A stretch of DNA of 55,214 bases, taken from an uncultured Prevotella sp. Its GTDB lineage: Bacteria > Bacteroidota > Bacteroidia > Bacteroidales > Bacteroidaceae. The stretch lies in NCBI RefSeq assembly GCF_946407605.1, contig NZ_CAMJOS010000024.1:1-55214 (forward strand). Direction: 5' to 3'. Below the pieces are notes generated by a model, which had not been told where the DNA came from, made no database searches, and saw only the letters and a list, made by a program, of their open reading frames with translations. Of this stretch, positions 40,923 to 50,041 are shown in pieces; within the stretch, counting starts at the first letter, position 1; each line of letters starts with the position of its first letter. A program made the position numbers and the translations under genes.

Positions 40923-41576
40923 TCACTTCACCTCTCTCTTCGAGGCACCGCTTTGTCCGTCGGCTTCTGGCTTCGACGTCAGCGCGGAATAGGCATTGTT
41001 GATGGCAGAAAGGAAGGCGCGACTGGTGATGGTTGAGGCTGTGATGGCCTGCACCTCCATCGCGTTTTCTGGCTGTTTCTTGGTGACGGTCAGTAGACTA
41101 TCTTTTGATAGTCGCTTGCCGATGATATTGCCCTTGGAACCTTTCTGGAACCAGGTCTCAGCTTTGGCGCCAAGACCTGGTGTCTCTGACTGCTTCAACA
41201 GGCGATAGCCTAGGATGGTACCGTTGTTGTCGAAACCTACCAGCACAACCAGTTGCCCGCCAAAACCATTGACGGTATCCTGAATGGCCACACCGATGGG
41301 CTTACCCTTCATGTCGTTGACACGGAAGACGGAGTAGTAGGCAGTCTTGTGTCTCTGCTTGTCCTGCATGGCGATGATTGTGTCTGGCTTCTCGCCAACC
41401 TTCACCTGTTGTCCGCCCATCACGGCTTGGATACCTTCTGCCAGTGCTTTCTTCTCCTGTTCGGCAATAGCACTTGCGGTGAGGTGGTTCATATAGGCCA
41501 GGATGCAACCCATGATGGCAGCCACACCTGTGAGCACCAACACCATATTTAATAATGATGATTGTAGTTTCTTCAT
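40923..41576 (-). CDS. rnfG: Rnf complex subunit G (FMN-binding)
   Basis: 217 residues from the ATG at 41576, chosen because it overlaps the rnfD stop as ATGA and begins with a membrane anchor (LLNMVLVLTGVAAIMGCIL). The periplasmic FMN-binding domain ends in the flavinylation-type motif (S/T)GAT-like region ITASTITSRAF, where the second Thr is the expected covalent FMN site. It passes electrons across the membrane within Rnf. Confidence 0.9.
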   Translation of the reverse strand: MKKLQSSLLNMVLVLTGVAAIMGCILAYMNHLTASAIAEQEKKALAEGIQAVMGGQQVKVGEKPDTIIAMQDKQRHKTAYYSVFRVNDMKGKPIGVAIQDTVNGFGGQLVVLVGFDNNGTILGYRLLKQSETPGLGAKAETWFQKGSKGNIIGKRLSKDSLLTVTKKQPENAMEVQAITASTITSRAFLSAINNAYSALTSKPEADGQSGASKREVK

Positions 41577-42571
41577 TTGGCTTCCTCCCCGAATCGTTTT
41601 GGTTTTACGTAACTGTTGATAAGCGGAGTAAACGCATTCATGATGAGAATGGCGAACGACATACCCTCGGGATAGGCTCCCCAGTTGCGGATGATGATGG
41701 TGAGCAGTCCGATACAAACGCCATAGATGAGTTGACCCTTGGGCGTCATTGGCGAGGTGACATAATCGGTTGCCATGAAGATGGCACCCAACAGCAGTCC
41801 ACCACTCAGGATGACGGTGGTGGGAGCAGCATAGGCGGGGTTGACTAGGTGCATCATGCCGCTAAACAGAAAGACGGTGCCGATGATGCTGACAGGGATG
41901 TGCCACGTGATAATCTTACGCCACAGCATGAAGGCGAGGCCGAGGAGCAACGCCAGGCCACAGATTTCGCCAATGGCGCCTGCACCACCACTCATAGAGT
42001 GTTCGCCCAGCAGCATGCTGAAGGCATCGGGCAACTGGTTCAACTTATTGGGGTTGCCAGTCTGGATGGCCTCCTTCATCAGCGCTAGCGGTGTGGCTCC
42101 CGTCTCTGCATCGGTATATTTCAGCAGGTTGCCTGGCAGCGGCCACGAGGTCATCTGCGCAGGAAAGGCCACCAGCAACACACAGCGTCCTACGAGGGCG
42201 GGGTTGAAGATGTTATTACCCAGTCCGCCGAAGGTCATCTTGCCCACGCCGATGGCGAAGAGCGCTCCGATGATGATAATCCATACGGGCAGGTTCGATG
42301 GCAGGTTCATGCCGAGTAGCAGACCTGTCAGCGCTGCCGAGCCGTCGAGGATGGTGTTACGTTTGTTGCCTAGGATAAAGCGGTTGATGGTCCACTCCAG
42401 TAGCACACAGGCCGCCACGCTGGTGAGACAGACGATGGCCGAGCCGATGCCGAAATAATAGAACGACACCAGCAGGGCGGGCAGCAGGGCGATGATGACG
42501 CCGTACATGTTGCGCTCCACCGAGTCGGTTCCGTGGGCATGTGGTGAAAGGGAGACTATGATTTTTCCCAT
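41573..42571 (-). CDS. rnfD: Rnf complex subunit D (FMN-binding, membrane)
   Basis: 332 residues with about ten membrane helices. It contains the covalent-FMN motif region DAETGATPLALMKE and the family stretches GAYPEGMSFAILIMNAFTPLI and GKMTFGGLGNNIFNPALVGR. Its TGA overlaps the rnfG ATG. A 51-bp gap to rnfC carries a TATTTCACAATTTGA repeat. Confidence 0.95.
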   Translation of the reverse strand: MGKIIVSLSPHAHGTDSVERNMYGVIIALLPALLVSFYYFGIGSAIVCLTSVAACVLLEWTINRFILGNKRNTILDGSAALTGLLLGMNLPSNLPVWIIIIGALFAIGVGKMTFGGLGNNIFNPALVGRCVLLVAFPAQMTSWPLPGNLLKYTDAETGATPLALMKEAIQTGNPNKLNQLPDAFSMLLGEHSMSGGAGAIGEICGLALLLGLAFMLWRKIITWHIPVSIIGTVFLFSGMMHLVNPAYAAPTTVILSGGLLLGAIFMATDYVTSPMTPKGQLIYGVCIGLLTIIIRNWGAYPEGMSFAILIMNAFTPLINSYVKPKRFGEEAK

Positions 42572-42622
42572 CTTTTATTTCACTATTAGACTATTTCACA
42601 ATTTGATTATTTCACAATTTGA
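42572..42622 (-). repeat. TATTTCACAATTTGA microrepeat between rnfC and rnfD
   Basis: Tandem degenerate units of about 17 bp (TTTCACAATTTGATTAT, TTTCACAATTTGACTAT). A third distinct repeat type within the same operon. Confidence 0.6.
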
Positions 42623-43990
42623 CTATTTCTTCGTCGCTCTGCTGCGAATAATGCCGTTGACCGTCTGTTTGCCCTGACGGATATTGTCGAGCAGCGGACG
42701 ATGGGCAGGACAGGTGAACTGACACGAGCCACACTCAATACAGTTGATGATGGCCTCGTTCTCAGCACGCTCCCATTGCTTGAAGGCCGAGAGCTTGGCC
42801 AGCAAATAAGGTTCCAGTCCCATGGGACAGACGCTCACGCACTTGGCGCAGCGGATACAGGGCTGAGGCTCTTTTCTGCGAGCATCGTCATCGGTGAGGA
42901 TGGTGACAGAGTTGGTACCCTTGCAGATAGGCACCTCGGTAGAAGTGAGAGCCTTACCCATCATCGGACCACCAGCCAGCAGTTTGTTATCGCCCTCGGG
43001 CATACCGCCACAGAGGTCTATCAACTGCTGCATCGTCGTACCCATGCGCACCAGGAAGTTGCCTGGCTTCTGCAGTTGTTTACCTGTAACGGTGGTATAG
43101 CGCTCGAATAAAGGCTTGTGCTTCATAACTGCCTCATACACAGCATAGGCGGTACCAATATTCTGAACTATTGCTCCAACGTTGACGGGGATGGCAGGAG
43201 GCGCTGGCACCTGTCGACCTATGACGGCATCGACCAGTTGTTTCTCGCCGCCCTGGGGATAGCGTTGCTTCAGTGGCACGACCTCAACCTGATAGTTCGA
43301 GGAGCCGAACACCTCGACACATTTCTGTGTCAGTAGGGCGATGGCCTTGGGCTTGTTGGTCTCGATGCCGATATAGCCGCAAGTGACCTTGGCCGCCTTC
43401 ATCAGCAGTTCCAGACCCACGAGAATCTCGTCGGCATGTTCCATCATCAGACGGTAGTCGGCGGTAATATACGGTTCGCACTCCACCGCGTTGATAATGA
43501 CGCATTCGGCCTTGGTGGGTGGTGGCGGCGAGAGCTTGACATGCGTGGGGAAACATGCGCCTCCCATACCTACGATACCTGCTTCCTTGACGCGTTTCAC
43601 AATCTCCTCGGGTGTCAGCTCTGGATGGTCTACAAGGCGCTCCAGCTTGTTAGAGCGGTCTATCGTCTCCTCCCATTCGTCGCCTTCCACATTGATGATG
43701 ATGGCAGGCTTGCGATAGCCTGTGGCATCGATGGCATTGTCGATAGCGGCTACCGTACCGCTGACGGAAGAATGGATGGGAGCCGAGATAAAGCTGCTAG
43801 CTTCGGCTATCAATGTGCCTACCTTTACCTTGTCGCCTTTCTGTACGATAGGACGGGCTGGCGCACCGATATGCTGTGACAGGGGGAACACGGCCTGATG
43901 GGGCAGGGGAGCTACTTGCGTCTCTGCCTCGTGGGTCAGCTTGTTCTCCTCAGGGTGAATGCCACCTATACTAAATGTCTTGATATTCAT
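42623..43990 (-). CDS. rnfC: Rnf complex subunit C (NADH/flavin, 2x4Fe-4S)
   Basis: 455 residues. RnfC-barrel start (PLPHQAVFPLSQHIGAPARP), flavin/NADH-binding GMGGACFPTHVKLSP, an SLBB domain, then two ferredoxin motifs: CIRCAKCVSVCP and CIECGSCQFTCP. It is the cytoplasmic subunit that reacts with NAD. Its ATG overlaps the rnfB stop (43987-43990). Confidence 0.95.
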   Translation of the reverse strand: MNIKTFSIGGIHPEENKLTHEAETQVAPLPHQAVFPLSQHIGAPARPIVQKGDKVKVGTLIAEASSFISAPIHSSVSGTVAAIDNAIDATGYRKPAIIINVEGDEWEETIDRSNKLERLVDHPELTPEEIVKRVKEAGIVGMGGACFPTHVKLSPPPPTKAECVIINAVECEPYITADYRLMMEHADEILVGLELLMKAAKVTCGYIGIETNKPKAIALLTQKCVEVFGSSNYQVEVVPLKQRYPQGGEKQLVDAVIGRQVPAPPAIPVNVGAIVQNIGTAYAVYEAVMKHKPLFERYTTVTGKQLQKPGNFLVRMGTTMQQLIDLCGGMPEGDNKLLAGGPMMGKALTSTEVPICKGTNSVTILTDDDARRKEPQPCIRCAKCVSVCPMGLEPYLLAKLSAFKQWERAENEAIINCIECGSCQFTCPAHRPLLDNIRQGKQTVNGIIRSRATKK

Positions 43991-44883
43991 GCTGTGGCCT
44001 CCTTTCTTTCATTGGTTGCCGTTTCCTGCTTGGGAACATTAGTTGTCGTCTCCGGCTTGGGAGCTGGGAAATTAACGGCTTGGATGGCTTTGGTAGGACA
44101 TACAGCCACGCACTTGCGACACAAGCGACATTTGCTGTAGTCGATATAGCTGACATTGTTGCCAATGGTGATGGCACCAAACGCACATTCCTTCTCGCAT
44201 TTTTTGCAGGCGATGCAAGCTGCCTTACAGGCCTTGATGGCAACGGCACCTTTGTCCTTGTTGACACACGACACATAGATGCGGCGGCCCTTGGGACCTT
44301 TCTTTCGCAACTCGATAATGCCGCGAGGACAAGCCTTCGAACACGCGCCGCAAGCCGTACATTTCTCTTCGTCGACCTCGGCCAGACCCGTCTCGGGGTT
44401 GATGTGGATAGCATCAAACTGACAGGCATCCACACAGTCGCCACAGCCCAGACAGCCATAGCCGCAGCCCGTCTCGCCAGCGCCGCAGGCATGGATGGCA
44501 GCACAGGTACGCAGACCGTTGTAGTCTATCGTCTTTGGTCTTACCTTACACGAGCCGTTGCATCTCACCACCGCAATCTTCGGTTCGCCGTTGGCAATAG
44601 CCATTCCCAGCAGGTCGGCCACCTGGCTCATCACCTCGCCGCCGCCCACAGGACAGTTCAGACCATCGACGCTGCCTTTGTCGGCACCCTTAGTCAGTGC
44701 GTCGGCCATACCTCCGCAGCCGGCAAAGCCACAACCTCCGCAGTTGGCGCCAGGCAACAACGCGTTAACCTGAGCAATGCGCGGGTCTTCCTTGACAGCA
44801 AATTCTCTGGAGCAGACATAAAGCACGGCGCCCGCTAAGAGAGCGATGCCTCCGAGCATGATGACTGCAATCAAGATTTCCAT
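43987..44883 (-). CDS. rnfB: Rnf complex subunit B (ferredoxin-type)
   Basis: 298 residues from the ATG at 44883; a longer frame adds an unlikely segment upstream of the membrane anchor MEILIAVIMLGGIALLAG. A 4Fe-4S domain (GANCGGCGFAGCGG...CNG) is followed by three more ferredoxin motif pairs (CLGCGDCVDACQ, CTACGACSKACP, CIACKKCEKECA, CRLCRKCVAVCP). The C-terminal tail is Thr/Glu-rich (PETTTNVPKQETATNERK). First gene of the operon, about 50 nt after a TAACTTTG box. It receives electrons from ferredoxin. Confidence 0.93.
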   Translation of the reverse strand: MEILIAVIMLGGIALLAGAVLYVCSREFAVKEDPRIAQVNALLPGANCGGCGFAGCGGMADALTKGADKGSVDGLNCPVGGGEVMSQVADLLGMAIANGEPKIAVVRCNGSCKVRPKTIDYNGLRTCAAIHACGAGETGCGYGCLGCGDCVDACQFDAIHINPETGLAEVDEEKCTACGACSKACPRGIIELRKKGPKGRRIYVSCVNKDKGAVAIKACKAACIACKKCEKECAFGAITIGNNVSYIDYSKCRLCRKCVAVCPTKAIQAVNFPAPKPETTTNVPKQETATNERKEATA

Positions 44884-44931
44884 AAATGTTGTATTTGTAA
44901 TGTTTGTTGTTGTTTCCTTTTTTAGGACGTG

Positions 44932-44939
44932 CAAAGTTA
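44932..44939 (-). promoter_or_regulatory. -7 element for the rnf operon
   Basis: TAACTTTG on the minus strand followed by CACG, 48 bp before the rnfB ATG. Confidence 0.6.
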
Positions 44940-45001
44940 CAAATAAAAAGTGGTATAAGGAAGAATAATGTTACTTTTTTTTGAAATTTATGTCTATTCG
45001 C

Positions 45002-45032
45002 TTGCAAATACAAATCTTTTTTGATACTTTTG
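45002..45032 (+). promoter_or_regulatory. Promoter of the 45058 gene
   Basis: TTG (45002-45004), 20 bp, TACTTTTG (45025-45032), followed by CACG. Leader about 20 nt. Confidence 0.65.
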
Positions 45033-45057
45033 CACGAAAAATAGAGAGAAAGCGTAT

Positions 45058-45498
45058 ATGAAAGCAACAGAACAAACACTCCAACAAATAGGGAGAGCCT
45101 TCAGAAAAGTGTCTGAGAAGTTCCCCAAAGACCAGGAAGCATCGGTGCTGACCGACATACACATCAGGGTGGTTCAGGAAACAGGCGAGATGCTGTTCTT
45201 TGACGATGACGACAAGGAACTGAACCGTTGTGTGATAGAGCAATGGATGGACAACAAGGATGACGACTTCTACGAGTCGGTCACCACGATACTGCGCAAT
45301 GGTATCGAAGCCGATAAGGACTTGTTGGAGAACTTATCCATTTTGAAACCCTACGCTTTTGTGCTGGAAGACGATGACCGTGAGGCAGTTGCCGAGCTCT
45401 ATGTGGTTGACGACGACACGGTGATTATCGATACAGAACTGATGAAGGACCTGGACAAGGACCTGGACGATTTCTTCGAGAACTTGCTGAAATCATAA
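45058..45498 (+). CDS. Small acidic conserved protein, unknown function
   Basis: 146 residues, very acidic (FFDDDDKEL, LEDDDRE, KDLDKDLDDFFENLLKS). No membrane segment. The pattern of alternating strands and helices resembles small regulatory or adaptor proteins but I do not recognise a named family. It is 7 bp upstream of the ClC channel gene and shares its promoter, so it may act with the channel or simply be co-transcribed. Confidence 0.75.
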   Translation: MKATEQTLQQIGRAFRKVSEKFPKDQEASVLTDIHIRVVQETGEMLFFDDDDKELNRCVIEQWMDNKDDDFYESVTTILRNGIEADKDLLENLSILKPYAFVLEDDDREAVAELYVVDDDTVIIDTELMKDLDKDLDDFFENLLKS

Positions 45499-45505
45499 GC
45501 TGACG

Positions 45506-47326
45506 ATGGCAGATTCTTCTATCGATATTTCTTCTGCATCATCAGCTCCCACATGGTTTGTGCGCCTGCATGAGTGGCGTGAACAGCATATCAGCGAACG
45601 GATGTTCGTGCTGATACTGGCCTTCTTTGTAGGTTTCTTCTGTGCGGTGGCAGCCTTCGTGCTCCACTGGATTATCAATCAGATTGTCTATCTGCTGACC
45701 AGCTCGTTCGATGCTGGCTCTTCCAACTGGCTCTATCTGGTCTATCCTGTGGTGGGTATCTATCTCACCTCGCTGTTTGTGCGCTATGTGGTCAAGGACA
45801 ACATCTCGCACGGCATCACCCGCATCCTTTATGCCATTAGTCAGAACCGTTCCAGACTGAAGTCGCACAACACCTGGTCGAGTGTCATCGCCTCGGCCAT
45901 CACTATCGGCTTTGGTGGTTCTGTGGGTGCTGAGGCACCTATCGTGCTGACGGGCTCGGCTATTGGCTCGAACTTAGGAAAACTGTTCAAGATGGACAGC
46001 AAGACGTTGATGCTGTTGGTGGGCTGTGGTGCCGCAGGTGCTATCGCTGGTATCTTCAAGGCCCCTATAGCCGGACTGGTGTTTACCCTTGAAGTGCTGA
46101 TGATTGACCTGACGATGGCCTCGCTGATGCCTATCCTCGTCAGCTGTGTGACGGCAGCCTGCTTCACCTATATCTTTAGTGGCGACGCGGCGCTGTTCAC
46201 CTTCCATCTCGACAATGCGTGGACGGTAGAGCGCATTCCTGGATGTATATTGCTGGGCGTGTTCTGCGGACTGGTGAGCCTCTATTTCATCCGTACCATG
46301 GGCTTCTGCGAGGATATCTTCGCACGCTTCAAAGACAAACCCTATGTGAAGTTGGTGATTGGCGGCACCCTGTTGAGCTTGCTCATCTATCTGTTCCCCT
46401 CGCTCTATGGCGAAGGCTACGGACCTATCAACTTGCTGTTGAATGGTGCCTCTGAGGCCGACTGGGCACCAATCCTGAATAACTCACTCTTCTCTGGACA
46501 GGCCGAGATGTTGCTGCCATATATCGCGCTGGTGTTGCTCACCAAGGTGTTTGCCACCTCGGCTACTAATGGTGGTGGCGGCTGTGGTGGTACGTTTGCA
46601 CCTTCGTTGTTTATTGGTTGCTTCAGCGGCTTCTTCTTCTCGCGCTTCTGGAATGTCAACGAGATTGGTACCTATCTGCCTGAGAAGAACTTTGCCCTCA
46701 TGGGTATGGCTGGCGTGATGTCGGGAGTGATGCATGCGCCGCTGACGGGTATTTTTCTCATTGCTGAGCTCACAGGCGGCTACTCGCTCTTCCTGCCGCT
46801 GATGATAGTCTCTGTTTGCTCCTATCTCACCATCATCCTGTTCGAGCCTCACAGCATCTACAGCTCGCGTCTGGCTAAGCAGGGCAAGCTCATCACGCAC
46901 AACACAGACCATGCTGTGCTGACGCTGATGCAGCTTGACAGCGTGATAGACCGTGATTATATGACTGTAGGCCCAGATACTGACCTGGCTGATATTGTTC
47001 GTAAGATCAGTCAGACACGCAGTCGTGTGGTGCCTGTTGTCGATGCTGCGGGTACTTTGTTGGGCGAGATCGACATTGCCAAAATCAGAAATATCGTGTT
47101 CCGTACAGAACTATACCACCATTTTACTGCCAGTCAGCTAATGCAGGAACCGTCTGCCGTGCTGAGCGACCAGTCGCCTATGTCTGAGGTGATGAAGACC
47201 TTCGAGAACACCCAGGCCTCGTGGCTTCCTGTGCTCGATCAGGAGAAACACCTGACGGGCTACATCTCTCGCCGTCGCGTATATACGCAGTACAGAAAGA
47301 TGGTGGCTGATATGAGTGAAGACTAA
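45506..47326 (+). CDS. ClC-family chloride channel/transporter with CBS domains
   Basis: 606 residues. Ten or more membrane helices with the ClC signatures: GSVGAEAPIVLTG, where Glu matches the gating glutamate (here GxEAP rather than GxEGP), GGGGCGGTFAPSLFIG, and HAPLTGIFLIAELTG. Two C-terminal CBS domains (about 470-600; DYMTVGPDTDL, QEPSAVLSDQSPM) would sense nucleotides. It moves chloride or exchanges it for protons. Confidence 0.92.
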   Translation: MADSSIDISSASSAPTWFVRLHEWREQHISERMFVLILAFFVGFFCAVAAFVLHWIINQIVYLLTSSFDAGSSNWLYLVYPVVGIYLTSLFVRYVVKDNISHGITRILYAISQNRSRLKSHNTWSSVIASAITIGFGGSVGAEAPIVLTGSAIGSNLGKLFKMDSKTLMLLVGCGAAGAIAGIFKAPIAGLVFTLEVLMIDLTMASLMPILVSCVTAACFTYIFSGDAALFTFHLDNAWTVERIPGCILLGVFCGLVSLYFIRTMGFCEDIFARFKDKPYVKLVIGGTLLSLLIYLFPSLYGEGYGPINLLLNGASEADWAPILNNSLFSGQAEMLLPYIALVLLTKVFATSATNGGGGCGGTFAPSLFIGCFSGFFFSRFWNVNEIGTYLPEKNFALMGMAGVMSGVMHAPLTGIFLIAELTGGYSLFLPLMIVSVCSYLTIILFEPHSIYSSRLAKQGKLITHNTDHAVLTLMQLDSVIDRDYMTVGPDTDLADIVRKISQTRSRVVPVVDAAGTLLGEIDIAKIRNIVFRTELYHHFTASQLMQEPSAVLSDQSPMSEVMKTFENTQASWLPVLDQEKHLTGYISRRRVYTQYRKMVADMSED

Positions 47327-47355
47327 GCCGTTTAGTCTTAAAAGTAAAGAAAGAT

Positions 47356-48339
47356 ATGAATAAAAGTGATTTGAGAATCGTGTTCATGGGCACACCCGAG
47401 TTTGCGGTGGAGACCCTGAAGGCATTGGTTGATAACCAATATAATGTGGTGGCTGTGGTCACTCAGCCCGATAAACCCGTAGGCCGTCATCAGAACGAGC
47501 TGCAGCCCTCAGAGGTGAAGAAGTTCGCCCTGGAGCATAACCTGCCCGTGCTGCAGCCAGAGAAGATGAAAGACCCTGCCTTCGTGGAAACGTTGCGTTC
47601 GTACCAGGCCAACCTGCAGGTGGTGGTAGCTTTCCGCATGTTGCCCGAGGTGGTGTGGGCCATGCCGCAATACGGCACCTTCAACGTTCATGCCGCTTTG
47701 CTGCCACAGTATCGTGGTGCAGCACCCATCAATTGGGCCGTCATCAATGGTGAGACGGAGACAGGTGTGACCACCTTCTTCCTGGACCACGACATCGACA
47801 CGGGCCGCATCATTATGAAGAAGCATTTCCCCATTCCCGACGATGCCAACGTGGAATATGTCTATGACGGACTGATGCACTTAGGAGCCGAGATTTGTCT
47901 CGACACCCTCGAAGCTATCATCGCCGCCGACGGTCAACCAAAGACGATAGCGCAAGACGATTCTTCACTCTTCACTCTTCACTCTTCACTCAATTCTGCT
48001 CCCAAAATCTTCAAGGAGACCTGTCAGATTAACTGGCACCAAAACGCAAAGAAAGTCTATGACTTCGTTCGCGGCTTGTCACCTTATCCTGGCGCCTGGA
48101 CCACCCTCCGCGATGCCGATGGCCGCGACACGGTACTCAAGATATTCCGCACCACCAAGACTGCCGAGAATGCTGGCGTTGGGGTAGGGACGCTGCGTGC
48201 CGATCGCAAGCACCTCTATATAGCCTGCGATGACTGCTGGCTGCAGGTTGACGAGTTGCAGATGGCTGGTAAGAAACGCATGGATGCCCAGGCTTTTCTG
48301 AACGGGATGAAAGATATTGAAAATTATTCTGTGGTTTGA
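47356..48339 (+). CDS. fmt: Methionyl-tRNA formyltransferase
   Basis: 327 residues. N-terminal formyltransferase fold with FMGTPEFAVETL, HAALLPQYRGAAPINWA (catalytic Asn/His/Asp group) and GVTTFFLDHDIDTG; C-terminal OB-like domain from about residue 225. It formylates initiator Met-tRNA. The interdomain linker contains a direct TTCACTCTTCACTC repeat (47963-47995) read as SLFTLHSSLNS, which is longer than in relatives and looks like a repeat insertion tolerated in frame. Confidence 0.93.
   Translation: MNKSDLRIVFMGTPEFAVETLKALVDNQYNVVAVVTQPDKPVGRHQNELQPSEVKKFALEHNLPVLQPEKMKDPAFVETLRSYQANLQVVVAFRMLPEVVWAMPQYGTFNVHAALLPQYRGAAPINWAVINGETETGVTTFFLDHDIDTGRIIMKKHFPIPDDANVEYVYDGLMHLGAEICLDTLEAIIAADGQPKTIAQDDSSLFTLHSSLNSAPKIFKETCQINWHQNAKKVYDFVRGLSPYPGAWTTLRDADGRDTVLKIFRTTKTAENAGVGVGTLRADRKHLYIACDDCWLQVDELQMAGKKRMDAQAFLNGMKDIENYSVV
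47963..47995 (+). repeat. TTCACTCTTCACTC microrepeat inside fmt
   Basis: Four tandem CTTCACT units (7-bp period) within the fmt coding frame at the linker between its two domains. The complementary type (GAGTGAAGAGTTAAGAG) occurs inside the primase-helicase gene near 26811-26846. Confidence 0.6.
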
Positions 48340-48396
48340 TATAATAAACTGCAAGGCGTTGCGTTACTATAATGTAACAAGTAACATTAAAAGCAA

Positions 48397-48516
48397 ATGC
48401 CTATGCAGATTTTTACCTACGAAGAGATGAATCCGAGTAAGAAAACGATTGAGTTGATCAAGCAGATTGCATACACTTATCGTGTCTCGAACCAGCAGGC
48501 GTATTGTCTGAACTAA
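48397..48516 (+). CDS. Possible small protein (39 codons)
   Basis: Encodes a peptide beginning MPMQIFTYEEMNPSKK and continuing TIELIKQIAYTYR, with the balanced helical composition of a real small protein and a stop at 48514-48516. No start-site element is obvious, and an inverted TGTAAC/GTAACA-like pair precedes it. It fills most of the gap between fmt and rpe. Chance is possible at this length. Confidence 0.45.
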   Translation: MPMQIFTYEEMNPSKKTIELIKQIAYTYRVSNQQAYCLN

Positions 48517-48552
48517 CAGATGTAAAGTCTGAATTTAAAGCAAACAAAGAAC

Positions 48553-49200
48553 ATGACGATTGTTTCACCTTCGCTTCTGGCGGCCGACTTCCTGCATCTC
48601 GACCGTGACATAGAAATGATTAATCGCAGCGAGGCCGACTGGCTGCATCTCGACGTGATGGACGGCACGTTCGTCCCTAACATCTCCTTTGGTTTTCCTG
48701 TCCTTGAGGCTGTGGCCAAGGCCTGCAAGAAGCCCCTCGACGTGCACTATATGATTGAGAAGCCTGAGCGCTACATCAGTCAGACGGCCCGTCTTGGCGC
48801 CATGATGATGAATGTGCATCAGGAGGCTTGCGTCCATCTGCATCGCACCGTTCAGGAGATTCACCAGGCTGGCATGAAGGCTGGTGTCACGTTGAACCCC
48901 AGCACACCTGTCAGCGTGCTCGAGGATATCATCTGCGATGTCGATATGGTGCTGTTGATGAGTGTGAACCCAGGCTTTGGTGGTCAGACGTTTATCGAGA
49001 ACACCATCCAGAAGGTACAGCGCTTGCGCCGTCTCATCAGCGAGAGTGGTTCAAAGGCCCTCATCGAGGTCGATGGTGGCGTGCAGGGTGAAACAGCTCC
49101 GCGTCTTGTTCAGGCTGGTGTCGATGTCTTGGTTAGCGGCAGCTACGTCTTCAAGGCAAAAGACCCCGAAGGAACAATCCGTTCTCTCAGGGCGCTTTAA
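48553..49200 (+). CDS. rpe: Ribulose-phosphate 3-epimerase
   Basis: 215 residues, TIM barrel with the diagnostic motifs SPSLLAADF at the start, LHLDVMDGTFVPNISFG, HYMIEKPE, MSVNPGFGGQTFI and EVDGGV with GSYVF. It interconverts ribulose-5-phosphate and xylulose-5-phosphate in the pentose phosphate pathway. Confidence 0.95.
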   Translation: MTIVSPSLLAADFLHLDRDIEMINRSEADWLHLDVMDGTFVPNISFGFPVLEAVAKACKKPLDVHYMIEKPERYISQTARLGAMMMNVHQEACVHLHRTVQEIHQAGMKAGVTLNPSTPVSVLEDIICDVDMVLLMSVNPGFGGQTFIENTIQKVQRLRRLISESGSKALIEVDGGVQGETAPRLVQAGVDVLVSGSYVFKAKDPEGTIRSLRAL

Positions 49201-49203
49201 ACT

Positions 49204-49268
49204 CGTCGTTATTTCGTTATTTCGTTATAACGACATTTCGTTATTACGACATTTCGAAATTTCGAAAA
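49204..49268. repeat. CGTTATTTCG microrepeat between rpe and the ECF sigma gene
   Basis: Degenerate units CGTTATTT, CGTTATAACGACATTT and CGAAATTT fill the gap between two convergent genes. Same unit family as at 40202-40287. Confidence 0.6.
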
Positions 49269-49269
49269 T

Positions 49270-49869
49270 TTATCCACAAAGTGCCAGTTCAATCTGGTAG
49301 TCCTTTGCCATGCGGCGCAGGTTGATGAGTGCGTAGCGCATGCGGCCCAGCGATGTGTTGATGCTGACACCTGTCAGGTCGGCAATCTCTTTGAACGACA
49401 GCTGCTGGTAGTAACGCATATATACCACCTCGCGCTGGGCTGCTGGCAACTGGTCCACCATTCTCTTGATGTCTATCAGCACCTGCTCGTTCACCATTTC
49501 CGTCTCCTTACAGATGTCCATCACCGATGCGCTCTTCAGGTTCTGAAGGTTGTTGTCTTCGTTCACCTCGGTGATGTGGTTCGACTGCTGCTGGCGATAC
49601 CAGTCCATGATGCAGTTGTGGGCGATGCGTGAAATCCAGAACTGGAACTTACCTGAATCGGTGTATTGTCCCTGCTGCAGCTTGGTGATGGCCTTGACAA
49701 ACGTCTCTTGGAAGATATCGTCAGCCACATCATGATCGCGAACCACGAACATGATATAGGTGAACAACTTTGACTGTGTGCGACTCAATAACTCATCGAA
49801 CGCACGATTGTTGCCTTGAACGTAGAGTAATGCCAACTGTTCGTCGGATACTCCTTCAAAATTCTTCAT
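49270..49869 (-). CDS. ECF-type RNA polymerase sigma factor
   Basis: 199 residues. Sigma region 2 (NNRAFDELLSRTQSKLFTYIMFVVRDHDVADDIFQETFVKA) and region 4 (LPAAQREVVYMRYYQQLSFKEIADLTGVSINTSLGRMRYAL) with a short linker, the ECF layout. No anti-sigma gene is adjacent, unlike the FecI-type ECFs of polysaccharide loci, so it may respond to a general signal. A -7 element lies at 49957-49964, giving a leader of about 80 nt. Confidence 0.9.
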   Translation of the reverse strand: MKNFEGVSDEQLALLYVQGNNRAFDELLSRTQSKLFTYIMFVVRDHDVADDIFQETFVKAITKLQQGQYTDSGKFQFWISRIAHNCIMDWYRQQQSNHITEVNEDNNLQNLKSASVMDICKETEMVNEQVLIDIKRMVDQLPAAQREVVYMRYYQQLSFKEIADLTGVSINTSLGRMRYALINLRRMAKDYQIELALCG

Positions 49870-49956
49870 ATTCTTTAATTTTAATTATGAAGTAAATTTT
49901 GTTTCGATAGGCAATAATTTTGGTTTTTATGAGTTATTACTAAGAATTATCGGGTG

Positions 49957-49964
49957 CAAAAGTA
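49957..49964 (-). promoter_or_regulatory. -7 element for the ECF sigma factor gene
   Basis: TACTTTTG on the minus strand followed by CACCC. Leader about 80 nt. Confidence 0.55.
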
Positions 49965-50008
49965 AGTAAAATAATTCTAACGACCAAATATTTTTCAAAA
50001 AAAATGCG

Positions 50009-50016
50009 TAATTTTG
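50009..50016 (+). promoter_or_regulatory. -7 element for the patatin-trmD unit
   Basis: TAATTTTG followed by CAATCC, 25 bp before the ATG at 50042. Confidence 0.55.
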
Positions 50017-50041
50017 CAATCCCTTACCTCTTATTATATAT

